Shown here: positions 1 through 5,462 of the stretch, one piece after another
Layout: the number at the start of each line of letters is the position of its first letter
Position numbering within the stretch: position 1 is the stretch's first letter
Source of the DNA: CAYVQZ01 sp964453435
GTDB lineage: Bacteria; Abyssobacteria; SURF-5
Direction of reading: 5' to 3'
Length of the DNA stretch: 6,567 nucleotides
Assembly: GCA_964453435.1 (NCBI GenBank)
Contig: CAYVQZ010000112.1
Coordinates: 1-6,567, forward strand
Position numbers and translations under genes: made by a program
The notes under the pieces: model-generated
What the model was told of the DNA's origin: nothing
The model's database searches: none
What the model saw: the letters and a program-made list of their open reading frames with translations, nothing else

Positions 1-57
1 CTAGTCCCCACGTGATAGCAAAGCTAAAAATAAAGAATGCCGGCAAAGGATGTCGTT

Positions 58-162
58 TCATTTCCCACCTCGGCCCGTTTCGTCGACGGCAGCATTAAAC
101 CGTCCTTTCTGACACTTTCCCTTCGTTTCGAGAAGGCTCTCCAACTTCTCTTCGGCACACAT
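58..162 (-). CDS. Possible 34-aa small protein, unknown function
   Basis: A 35-codon reading frame on the - strand starts with ATG at 162 and ends with TGA at 60-58. It is preceded by AAGGGAG (174-168 on the - strand) with a 5-nt spacer, a good Shine-Dalgarno arrangement, and by a promoter-like sequence about 55 nt further upstream. The product begins MCAEEKLESLLETKGK. It is hydrophilic and charged, with two cysteines (residues 2 and 17), a short amphipathic helix-like N-terminal half and a Gly/Arg/Lys-rich tail. It has no signal peptide and no membrane segment. I recognise no family. It is divergent from the 547-2327 operon, so it could be a small regulator or simply a chance frame. The upstream signals are the only support. 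Confidence 0.25.
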   Translation of the reverse strand: MCAEEKLESLLETKGKCQKGRFNAAVDETGRGGK

Positions 163-215
163 GGGTGCTCCCTTGCGATTTCCATTGGTGTCGAATTCAC
201 GAAAAGGTAAACAGG

Positions 216-245
216 ATTATACTACTGCGACAATCGGTCCGTCGA
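216..245 (-). promoter_or_regulatory. Candidate - strand sigma70-like promoter
   Basis: Read on the - strand, a perfect -10 hexamer TATAAT (221-216) lies 18 nt downstream of TCGACG (245-240), which matches the -35 consensus at four of six positions. It would drive the small - strand frame starting at 162, with a leader of about 45-50 nt. The -10 is strong and the -35 is mediocre. Confidence 0.3.
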
Positions 246-297
246 GTGTTTTGGCGGAGAACGACGATTCCAAACAGTGCTCAGAAGCCTGCTTTCC

Positions 298-326
298 TTG
301 ACAGCCCCATGGGGCTATGTTAGAAT
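298..326 (+). promoter_or_regulatory. Sigma70-like promoter for the membrane-protein operon
   Basis: A perfect -35 hexamer TTGACA (298-303) is separated by exactly 17 nt from TAGAAT (321-326), which matches TATAAT at five of six positions. Transcription would start near 333, leaving a leader of about 215 nt before the ATG at 547. No other + strand promoter of this quality is seen upstream of the 547-2327 genes. The spacer is occupied by a perfect palindrome, described separately, which suggests repression or another control at this promoter. Confidence 0.5.
303..316. promoter_or_regulatory. 14-bp perfect palindrome in the promoter spacer (possible operator)
   Basis: AGCCCCATGGGGCT reads the same on both strands. 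It begins on the last base of the -35 hexamer and ends 4 nt before the -10. A dimeric repressor bound here would block RNA polymerase, or a MerR-like regulator acting from the spacer could distort the DNA. No regulator gene is visible next to it apart from the doubtful 34-codon frame, so the operator role is inferred from position and symmetry only. Confidence 0.35.
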
Positions 327-550
327 TCGTGAAATTCTTGAGCGAACTTGAGCAACCGCTGACACTTACGGGGAGCACCGTGCGCGACTATTCTCGTCAG
401 ACCGATATGCTCTCCCCCATGCCGAATACCATGCCGCACTCTTCGGGCAAGGTCATGTTTATTGGCAGCAGCCCGCAAGACCTTCGCGTCCGTTTCCATC
501 TGCATGAATCATTAATTCAAATTTCAAGACCCCAGGGAGGATACGGATGA
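317..550 (+). CDS. Doubtful 77-codon leader ORF overlapping the next start
   Basis: An open frame from ATG 317 to TGA 548-550 overlaps the downstream ATG as ATGA, the arrangement typical of translational coupling. The product starts MLEFVKFLSELEQPLTLTG and resembles no family I know. Against it: the ATG lies inside the spacer of the promoter at 298-326, so a transcript starting near 333 would not contain it. There is no Shine-Dalgarno site at normal spacing, and its last codons are simply the ribosome-binding site of the next gene. A start at TTG 338 would be nearly leaderless. I consider it more likely an untranslated leader than a gene. Confidence 0.2.
   Translation: MLEFVKFLSELEQPLTLTGSTVRDYSRQTDMLSPMPNTMPHSSGKVMFIGSSPQDLRVRFHLHESLIQISRPQGGYG
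370..417 (+). other. Possible hairpin in the operon leader
   Basis: In the predicted leader, GGGGAGCA (370-377) can pair with TGC plus TCCCC (408-410 and 413-417), leaving a 2-nt bulge at 411-412 and a 30-nt loop. No run of T follows, so it is not an intrinsic terminator. I recognise no riboswitch class. The rest of 333-546 shows only a direct repeat of CTTGAGC (337-343 and 347-353). Confidence 0.2.
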
Positions 551-1125
551 GCTATCAGAATCAGGGAAATGAGGCTCCGCCGCCGGTTCCCCAACAGAAG
601 GCTTCGGGAGGGGTAATCGCGCTGGGTGTTATCAATATCCTGTATGCATTGTTTTTCCGACTCTGCTGCGGTGTCGGGCTTCTGTCGCTTCCGCTCTTGG
701 GAATCTTCCTGAAGATGGCCGAGGAACAAGGCGCCGAGATTCCGCCCCTCGATATGCTTGCTTCCGGGCCGGTCCGTTCCTATTTCATGATCGGCGGTTT
801 TGTGTTATTGACCCTCGGGTTCTTTCTCATTATCGGAGGAATCGGACTGCTCACGTTGAAGCCATGGGGCAGGAGCTTATCAATTGGAGTCGCGGCAGGC
901 GAGATCGCGTGGGTCATTATCGACTTCATCGTCAATTTCTTTTTCATACTTCCGGCAACCGCTGAAGCGACAGGGCAGGAACTGCCGCAACTGGCGGGAA
1001 ATGTTGTAATCGGAGTTTTCTTTGCGCTGCTGAAGCTGGTTTATCCGATAATTCTGTTGATTTGCCTGAACATGGAATTGGTGAAGAGACAGTTTGAGCC
1101 AACGGAATTTGCGGCGCCAGGCTGA
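547..1125 (+). CDS. Four-helix integral membrane protein, unknown function
   Basis: This 192-aa protein has a short hydrophilic, Pro/Gln-rich N-terminus (residues 1-20, including PPPVPQQ). Four hydrophobic stretches follow at about 22-55 (long, possibly one helix plus a re-entrant part), 79-104, 110-136 and 152-174, and a short charged tail. An acidic loop lies between the first two (about 57-70). The start is secure: AGGGAGG (534-540) sits 6 nt before ATG 547. It resembles the many small uncharacterised membrane proteins with Pro-rich cytoplasmic heads found beside DUF4190 and DUF2752 genes, but I cannot name a family. It is the first gene of a likely operon, with 59 nt to the next gene and no terminator between. 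No catalytic motif is visible. Confidence 0.85.
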   Translation: MSYQNQGNEAPPPVPQQKASGGVIALGVINILYALFFRLCCGVGLLSLPLLGIFLKMAEEQGAEIPPLDMLASGPVRSYFMIGGFVLLTLGFFLIIGGIGLLTLKPWGRSLSIGVAAGEIAWVIIDFIVNFFFILPATAEATGQELPQLAGNVVIGVFFALLKLVYPIILLICLNMELVKRQFEPTEFAAPG

Positions 1126-1184
1126 GTCGATGCCGGAGGCGCGCACAACCGAATCAAGGCACTATCTGACCTGGGAGGGAAAAA

Positions 1185-1832
1185 ATGGCGACAATACCGA
1201 CCGGAGCGCCTGAGGTAAAGATTGGAGACTGGCTGAAAGAGGGTTGGGAGATATTTGCCGCCGATGCCGGGATGTTTCTTCTTGCAAGTCTGATCTACAA
1301 CATCCTGAACGCGCTCTGTCTGGCAGGACTGATTCTGTTCGGTCCCCTAACCTGCGGCATGTACCTGATGATCTTCGACCGCATGCGAGGAGGCAAAGCG
1401 GACGTCAAGAGACTGTTCGAGGGATTCGACTACTTCGGCGAGTCTCTTCCGGCGGGTTTTCTTTTCTTCCTTCTCGTCATCATTGGAGCCGTGGTGACGG
1501 TTATCGGCTTAACATGCATCGTCGGGTCGCTCATCGGGGTGGCATTGCTCGTTTTTATCCAGACAGCATTCCTGTTCACGTTCCAATTGATTGTCGAACT
1601 GAATATCGGAGGGCCGGAAGCAATTTCCAGGAGTTATAATAAGATACGGGAAAACTTTGGACAGTTCCTGCTGTTCGGCCTTATTCTCTGGCTCATCAAT
1701 CTCGCGGGATACAGCGTCATGCTGGGCTGGCTGTTGACGACTCCCCTGACGCTGGCGGCAGCAGCGGCGGCCTACCGGGACATTTTCGGGCTGGGTGGCG
1801 CGCAGCCGGAGGCCGCAGCGGAGCAGACATAG
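1185..1832 (+). CDS. Integral membrane protein, 5-6 segments, DUF975/YciC-like in layout
   Basis: This 215-aa protein starts at ATG 1185, 6 nt after GGGAGG (1173-1178). The N-terminus contains an amphipathic DWLKEGWEIFAADAG stretch (about 15-29). Hydrophobic segments follow at about 29-64, 88-110, 111-136, 159-178 and 180-197, and the C-terminus is Ala/Glu-rich. Recognisable landmarks are a GP..C/G bend inside the first hairpin (residues 53-58), a D-RMRGG loop (65-70), a GGPEAISRSYNKIRENFGQF segment (142-161) entering a membrane helix, and AAYRDIFG near the end (196-202). This order is typical of uncharacterised integral membrane proteins loosely related to the DUF975/YciC type. The family assignment is from memory of the pattern and is not certain. 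It probably shares a transcript with its neighbours, with only 30 nt to the next start. Confidence 0.85.
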   Translation: MATIPTGAPEVKIGDWLKEGWEIFAADAGMFLLASLIYNILNALCLAGLILFGPLTCGMYLMIFDRMRGGKADVKRLFEGFDYFGESLPAGFLFFLLVIIGAVVTVIGLTCIVGSLIGVALLVFIQTAFLFTFQLIVELNIGGPEAISRSYNKIRENFGQFLLFGLILWLINLAGYSVMLGWLLTTPLTLAAAAAAYRDIFGLGGAQPEAAAEQT

Positions 1833-1862
1833 CCGGACACCGGGAGATCGGGACTCACAACA

Positions 1863-2327
1863 ATGCAATTGGAAAATGCGGAGCGGTCCCTCATAGCCGC
1901 CGAAAACAGGGTGGCGGTGATACGATTCGCGCATGCATGTCTTGCCCTGGGGCTCGTGGCGATTCTCATGCTTTCGCTCTTCCTCGAGCCTGACCCCCGC
2001 GGTCTCGGAACGCACGAACAATTGCTCCTGCTCCCGTGCAACTTCCAGGTCGTGACCGGCCTGCCGTGCCCGTTCTGCGGCATGACAACGGCTTTTGCGC
2101 ACATGGCGCGGGGCCGGCTCCAGTCGGCTTTTCTCGCGCAGCCGCTGGGCGTTCTCGGATTTGTCGCGACCCTCCTGCTTCTTCCCGTTGCGGCAGGAGC
2201 CGTGATTTCCGGGAAAAATCTGATCGGCGCTACTCTGAGGCTGCCATGGAAAAGGCTCGGGTGGCTGTTGGCTGTTCTGGCGCTCGCCTCATGGTTATTC
2301 AAAATAGGCGTGACCGTGAACGGGTAA
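1863..2327 (+). CDS. DUF2752 family membrane protein
   Basis: This 154-aa protein carries the DUF2752 signature GLPCPFCGMTTAFAH at residues 67-80, with cysteines 69 and 72. It matches the family pattern CPxCGxTRA apart from T in place of the usual R. Membrane segments lie at about 20-41, 94-116 and 133-150, with the Cys motif at the end of the first extracytoplasmic or interfacial loop. The family is widespread and has no established function. The paired cysteines suggest metal binding or redox, which is inference. The start is less certain than for its neighbours: only GGGAG and CGGGA sequences 10-20 nt upstream of ATG 1863, a weak ribosome site, which may mean coupling to the preceding gene. 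It is the last gene of the first operon, and no hairpin-plus-T terminator follows. Confidence 0.85.
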   Translation: MQLENAERSLIAAENRVAVIRFAHACLALGLVAILMLSLFLEPDPRGLGTHEQLLLLPCNFQVVTGLPCPFCGMTTAFAHMARGRLQSAFLAQPLGVLGFVATLLLLPVAAGAVISGKNLIGATLRLPWKRLGWLLAVLALASWLFKIGVTVNG

Positions 2328-2353
2328 CGCAAAAAGCATACAGAAATAAGAGA

Positions 2354-2388
2354 ACGAGAAGATTCTTCGCTTCGCTCGGAAATGCCAT
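2354..2388. repeat. Short interspersed-repeat relic (TTCGCTTCGCTCGG type)
   Basis: The stretch around ATTCTTCGCTTCGCTCGG (2362-2379), followed by AATGCC, resembles the CTTCGCTTCGCTCAGGATGAC-type intergenic repeat that recurs in many environmental bacterial genomes. A related CTTCGCT/AGCGAAG inverted pair lies at 5424-5443. I class it as a degenerate dispersed repeat. Copy number cannot be judged from one window. Confidence 0.35.
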
Positions 2389-2418
2389 TTGACAGGAAAA
2401 TTGAATCCGTCCGATAAT
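2389..2418 (+). promoter_or_regulatory. Promoter-like site spanning the repeat-element boundary
   Basis: A perfect TTGACA (2389-2394) lies 18 nt upstream of GATAAT (2413-2418), which matches the -10 consensus at five of six positions. The -35 is in flanking DNA, while the -10 is part of the element's terminal inverted repeat. It points towards the DUF4190-amidohydrolase-FmdB operon and would give a roughly 335-nt leader containing the whole element. I see no better promoter closer to 2760. Confidence 0.4.
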
Positions 2419-2695
2419 TATGTGTTTGACCGAAAAAGAGAGCGCAGGGGACCGTGAAAGTGTCTCACGGTTTATGGTGAAGGTTGTTCGCTTCGGGGAC
2501 AGTGAGTGCGTCCCATGGTTCATGCTGAAAGTGTTCCGCTTCGGGTACAGTCCCGATTCTACGGCACTTCGTGCCCGTAAATCTGGGACAGTCCCCTTCG
2601 CTGAGCAACCGTGGGACGGATTCACAGCCCCTGAGCACGCCTGCGCAATCGGGAGACACACTGTCCCCGAAGCGACCATCAGTGAATTATCGGAC
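2409..2695. repeat. Nested inverted-repeat intergenic element, copy 1 (MITE/REP-like)
   Basis: GTCCGATAATT (2409-2419) is repeated exactly in inverted orientation at 2685-2695, enclosing 287 bp. Nested inside is a second perfect inverted repeat of 17 bp, TCGCTTCGGGGACAGTG (2488-2504) against 2659-2675. At the centre is an imperfect hairpin (2543-2596) around CGGCACTTCGTGCC. A 34-bp unit occurs twice at 48-bp spacing (2471-2504 and 2519-2552, 26 of 34 identical). The left 42 bp (2409-2450) match 5273-5314 at 39 of 42, and the core 2545-2604 matches 5346-5405 inverted at 58 of 60. No transposase is encoded. Frames through it are low-complexity translations of the repeats. Confidence 0.75.
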
Positions 2696-2759
2696 ACAAT
2701 CAACTCCCTGTATCTACGCAGGTTCGCTCTCAGTCATTTGCCGTTTGCAAGGAAACGAA

Positions 2760-3098
2760 ATGGACGAACATCTCCCGAGAGACGTCGGACAGGGTGAAAT
2801 AGTGTCTCCGGATGGGCGGCCGCTTTCCGGCTCGCCGAGCGGATACGCCATCGCCGCATTCGTGCTCGGGATACTGTCTTTTGCAATGTGCGGGCCCTGC
2901 GCCGGTATACCCGCGCTGATTCTCGGACTCATCGAGTTGCAAAACATCAAGAGCATGAGGGCGCCCCCACAGGGGAAACCGTTCGCGCTGATCGGCGCAA
3001 TACTGGGCGGCGTCAATTTCGCGCTCGTCGTCTTGCTGATTCTCTTCTATCTCATCATCATGCTCATCGCCGTGCTCGGGCAGGGTATCGTCGAGTGA
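2760..3098 (+). CDS. DUF4190 family small membrane protein
   Basis: This 112-aa protein has a hydrophilic N-terminal 28 residues followed by two long hydrophobic regions at about 28-60 and 76-107. The pattern AIAAFVLGILSF, then GIPALILGLIEL, a short basic linker (IKSMRAPPQGK) and FALIGAILGGV is the characteristic DUF4190 layout of two helical hairpins. The family's function is unknown. I chose ATG 2760 because AAGGAAA lies just upstream and the protein begins cleanly there. The frame stays open back to a GTG at 2571, but that extension reads through the repeat element and is not credible. It is the first gene of the second operon, 31 nt before the amidohydrolase. Its transcription may depend on the promoter-like site at the repeat boundary. 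Confidence 0.8.
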   Translation: MDEHLPRDVGQGEIVSPDGRPLSGSPSGYAIAAFVLGILSFAMCGPCAGIPALILGLIELQNIKSMRAPPQGKPFALIGAILGGVNFALVVLLILFYLIIMLIAVLGQGIVE

Positions 3099-3129
3099 AC
3101 ACCTGGGAATCGACTGAAAGGAAGATTGA

Positions 3130-4728
3130 ATGCTGTTACTGAAAAACGCAACCGTGCTGACGCTGAATCCGCGTCAGCCCGGAGCGGAAGCCGTATTGAT
3201 TGACGGGACGCGAATCAAAGCCGTCGGCTCCTCGAGTGAAGTCTCCGGGTTGGCGGGAAAAGGCTGCGAAGCCATCGACCTCGGGGGCAAGACGCTGCTG
3301 CCGGGGTTTACAGACTGTCATATGCATCCCATACTGTATTCCTATTTTCTCCTCAACCTCGACCTCAATCGAATCGGCTCGGTATGGGAACTGGACGAAA
3401 ACATACGGGCGCGAACCGCCGAATGCCCGCCGGAACAATGGCTGCTCGGGCTGCGCTTCAACGAGGAAGGACTCAAGGAGGAACGGCTTCCCACACTCGC
3501 TGAACTCGACAAGGCCGCCCCCGCCCACCCTGTTCTCGTTCTGCGCTACTGCGGCCACCTCGCCATCGCAAACTCGAAGGCTCTCGCGCTCGCCGGTATC
3601 TCGAAAGAATCGGCAAACCCTCACGGCGGAGAAATCGAACGCGATTCGAACGGGAACGTGACCGGTGTTCTGCGGGAGACCGCAATTTCACTCGTGACCG
3701 ACCAGATTCCGCCGCCGGATTTCGCCGATTTCGCCGCTGCAACCGAGAAGGCGTGCGAACAAATGGCGGCGAACGGTTTGACAACTCTGCACGGAATACT
3801 GCAGACCAGCGACAAGGGGCCGTCGGGAAAGCTCGGCTACCTCGAGGTCGCCGCTCTGAAGGCGTTTCGAGAGAAGATACCACAACGTTTATACCTCATG
3901 ATTATGACAACGGAAGCGTCGGAAATTGAAGACCTGCGCGTGTCCGAGCTGCACGATACAGGTCCCGACTCGAAGTGCAAGGTGGGCCCGTGGAAAATTA
4001 TCTGCGACGGCTCGCTCGGCGGACATTCCGCGGTCATGTTCGAACCCTACAGCGACGCGCCCACCTTGAGCGGAATCCTCTTGTGGACGGAGGAAGAACT
4101 CGAGCACATGGTCTTTGCGGCCCACTCGCGCGGCATGCAGCTCGCTATCCATTGCATCGGTGACAGGATGGCCCACATTGTGCTCGAAACCCTTGCCCGG
4201 GCAATCGCCGATCACCCGCAAAGAGACCACAGGCATCGGCTCGAGCACGCGTCGGTGATGCAGCCCGAGCTCGTCCGCCGCGCGAAGGAACTCGGCGTCA
4301 TCATGTCGGTGCAGCCCCCATTCATTTACTCCGAAAAGGGGTGGGTGCATAAACGAGTCGGAGGACGCGCCAAATATCTGTACCCGTTCCGCTCATTCAT
4401 CGACAGCGGCCTGCTCGTGTGCGGCGGCTCCGATGCGCCCGTCGAACAGGCGGACCCGCTCCTGGGCATCTATTCCGCGGTCAACCGCCTCGGGGTGGCG
4501 CCCGATGAAGCCGTCAGCGTCGATGAGGCGATACGGATGTACACCTCGAACGCCGCATACGCGGCCTTTGAAGAACACCTGAAAGGAACCATCGAGCCCG
4601 GAAAACTTGCGGACCTCGTGGCGCTCTCGGAGAACCCGTATACCATCGCGCCATCCGATTTGCGAGATATTTCGGTGGAGATGACGCTGGTGGGCGGACA
4701 GGTAATTTTTTCGCGCCAGGCACATTGA
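3130..4728 (+). CDS. YtcJ-like amidohydrolase (Amidohydro_3, metal-dependent hydrolase)
   Basis: This 532-aa protein is of normal family length and complete at both ends. It starts at ATG 3130 with AAAGGAAG just upstream. An N-terminal beta-sandwich strand region (1-55) leads to LLPGFTDCHMHP (56-67), with metal ligands His64 and His66. Other family landmarks are CGHLAIANSKAL (141-152), a conserved Lys and DGSLGG block (289-298), LAIHCIGDR (338-346, His341), RLEHA (370-374, His373), the GGSDAPV catalytic Asp435 and GTIEPGKLADLVAL (487-499) closing the sandwich domain. All metal and catalytic positions appear intact, so it should be an active cytoplasmic hydrolase of C-N (amide/formamide-type) bonds. 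Family members act on varied substrates, including N-substituted formamides, and the substrate here cannot be inferred. No signal peptide is visible. The FmdB-type gene follows after 17 nt. Confidence 0.93.
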   Translation: MLLLKNATVLTLNPRQPGAEAVLIDGTRIKAVGSSSEVSGLAGKGCEAIDLGGKTLLPGFTDCHMHPILYSYFLLNLDLNRIGSVWELDENIRARTAECPPEQWLLGLRFNEEGLKEERLPTLAELDKAAPAHPVLVLRYCGHLAIANSKALALAGISKESANPHGGEIERDSNGNVTGVLRETAISLVTDQIPPPDFADFAAATEKACEQMAANGLTTLHGILQTSDKGPSGKLGYLEVAALKAFREKIPQRLYLMIMTTEASEIEDLRVSELHDTGPDSKCKVGPWKIICDGSLGGHSAVMFEPYSDAPTLSGILLWTEEELEHMVFAAHSRGMQLAIHCIGDRMAHIVLETLARAIADHPQRDHRHRLEHASVMQPELVRRAKELGVIMSVQPPFIYSEKGWVHKRVGGRAKYLYPFRSFIDSGLLVCGGSDAPVEQADPLLGIYSAVNRLGVAPDEAVSVDEAIRMYTSNAAYAAFEEHLKGTIEPGKLADLVALSENPYTIAPSDLRDISVEMTLVGGQVIFSRQAH

Positions 4729-4745
4729 ACGGAGGTGGCGAAGAA

Positions 4746-5237
4746 ATGCCAATCTATGAGTTCTACTGCACCAAATGCAATACGGTGTACAAGTTTTTCT
4801 CGAAGACTGTCAACACCAGAAAAACTCCGGCCTGCCCGAGCTGCAAGAAGCCGAAGTTGAAGCGACTGATTTCTTCGTTCGCCACGCTGTCGGGCAGGAC
4901 CGAGGACGAAACGGATGACGATATGCCCCCCATCGACGAAGCCAGAATGGAACGAGCCATGGCGATGCTCGCGCGCGAAGCCGGAAATATCAGGGAAGAC
5001 GACCCCCGCGCGGCGGCACGCTTGATGAGAAAACTTTCCGACGCCGCAGGCGTGAATTTCGGGCCGGGCATGGAAGAAGCGCTGAGCCGGCTCGAACGGG
5101 GAGAAGACCCCGAAGCAATCGAACACGAGATGGGCGATTTGCTCGAGGGCGAGGAACCGTTCATCTTCGGAGGCAAAGGCCCGAAAACAGGCAGGAAAGA
5201 ACGACCGAAATTCGATGAAAAACTCTATGACCTGTAG
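4746..5237 (+). CDS. FmdB-family zinc-ribbon protein with long acidic C-terminal extension
   Basis: This 163-aa protein starts MPIYEFYCTKCNTVYKFF. Cys8, Cys11, Cys30 and Cys33 form the CxxC...CxxC zinc ribbon of the FmdB putative regulatory family, ending in the usual KRLISSFATLSG. The classical domain takes only the first 50 residues. Residues 51-135 form a charged, Met- and Glu-rich, probably helical extension (AMAMLAREAG, RLMRKLSDA, EALSRLERGEDPEAIEHEMG), then a basic tail. Similar extensions occur in some FmdB-like proteins, so this is a subtype and probably not a fusion accident. I chose ATG 4746 over TTG 4725 because GGAGGTG (4731-4737) lies 8 nt before it and MPIYEF is the conserved family N-terminus. 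It is 17 nt after the amidohydrolase stop. The family's role is not firmly established, and no transcription terminator is seen after it. Confidence 0.9.
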   Translation: MPIYEFYCTKCNTVYKFFSKTVNTRKTPACPSCKKPKLKRLISSFATLSGRTEDETDDDMPPIDEARMERAMAMLAREAGNIREDDPRAAARLMRKLSDAAGVNFGPGMEEALSRLERGEDPEAIEHEMGDLLEGEEPFIFGGKGPKTGRKERPKFDEKLYDL

Positions 5238-5353
5238 ACAGCCCCAATAGTTTCGTATGGTACTGTGAGACTGTCCGACAATTATGTGTTTGACTGAAAA
5301 CGAGAGCGCAGGGGGCTGTACCCAATTACGGAATCCCCCTGTCCTTCAGCGAA

Positions 5354-5407
5354 GGGGACTGTACCAGATTTACGGGCACGAAGTGCCGTAGAATCGGGAC
5401 TGTCCCC
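5354..5407. repeat. 54-bp imperfect hairpin with GGGGACTGT/ACTGTCCCC ends
   Basis: The two halves pair almost throughout: GGGGACTGT (5354-5362) with ACTGTCCCC (5399-5407) with one mismatch, then the GATT and TACGGGCAC segments with GTGCCGTA and AATC, closing on a GAA loop (5380-5382). It has small bulges. No T-run follows, so it is a cruciform or REP-type structure and not a standard terminator. The same hairpin, reverse-complemented, lies at 2543-2596. Confidence 0.6.
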
Positions 5408-5413
5408 TGAGCG
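5389..5413 (+). repeat. 25-bp direct repeat, first copy
   Basis: These 25 bases, containing GAATCGGGACTGTCCCC, recur exactly at 5463-5487, 74 bp downstream in the same orientation. The shared GGGACTGTCCC core is a near-palindrome with only its central base unpaired. Between the copies lie two perfect hairpins. Confidence 0.75.
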
Positions 5414-5423
5414 ACCCGCTTTC

Positions 5424-5443
5424 CTTCGCTGAGCGGAGCGAAG
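5424..5443. repeat. Perfect 7-bp stem hairpin CTTCGCT/AGCGAAG
   Basis: CTTCGCT (5424-5430) and AGCGAAG (5437-5443) pair perfectly around a 6-base loop. It immediately abuts the next hairpin at 5444, forming a paired structural unit. Confidence 0.55.
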
Positions 5444-5462
5444 TCCCGCGCACTCCGCGGGA
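5444..5462. repeat. Perfect 7-bp stem hairpin TCCCGCG/CGCGGGA
   Basis: TCCCGCG (5444-5450) and CGCGGGA (5456-5462) pair perfectly around the 5-base loop CACTC. It is directly adjacent to the hairpin at 5424-5443 and to the second 25-bp direct repeat. Confidence 0.6.

Noticed and set aside
193..337. GAATTCACGAA (193-203) and TTCGTGAAATTC (326-337) as an inverted pair around the promoters
   Set aside because: It matches only with a 1-base indel, is AT-rich and short, and lies too far apart to distinguish from chance.
1..546. tRNA, rRNA or known riboswitch in the 5' region
   Set aside because: I found no cloverleaf, no CCA-like end, no rRNA-like stretch and no conserved riboswitch core in either orientation.
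1509..2332. Two long - strand open frames of nearly 190 codons each
   Set aside because: They are antisense to two convincing membrane-protein genes, are Arg/Ser/Cys-rich as shadow frames are, and have no family resemblance.
2571..2759. N-terminal extension of the DUF4190 protein back to a GTG at 2571
   Set aside because: The extra 63 codons are repeat-element sequence, while ATG 2760 has a ribosome site and gives a normal-length family member.
2420..2797. 125-codon open frame with repeated FMLKVFRFG-like peptides
   Set aside because: It lies almost wholly inside the repeat element, its repeated peptide is just the translation of the 48-bp DNA repeat, it has no ribosome site, and it runs into the DUF4190 gene in another frame.
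4725..4745. TTG start giving seven extra residues on the FmdB-type protein
   Set aside because: It overlaps the stop of the amidohydrolase and the Shine-Dalgarno sequence itself. MPIYEF at 4746 is the conserved family start.
5354..5462. Rho-independent terminator after the FmdB operon
   Set aside because: The hairpins are strong but none is followed by a T-run, and they belong to a dispersed repeat that also occurs upstream of another operon.
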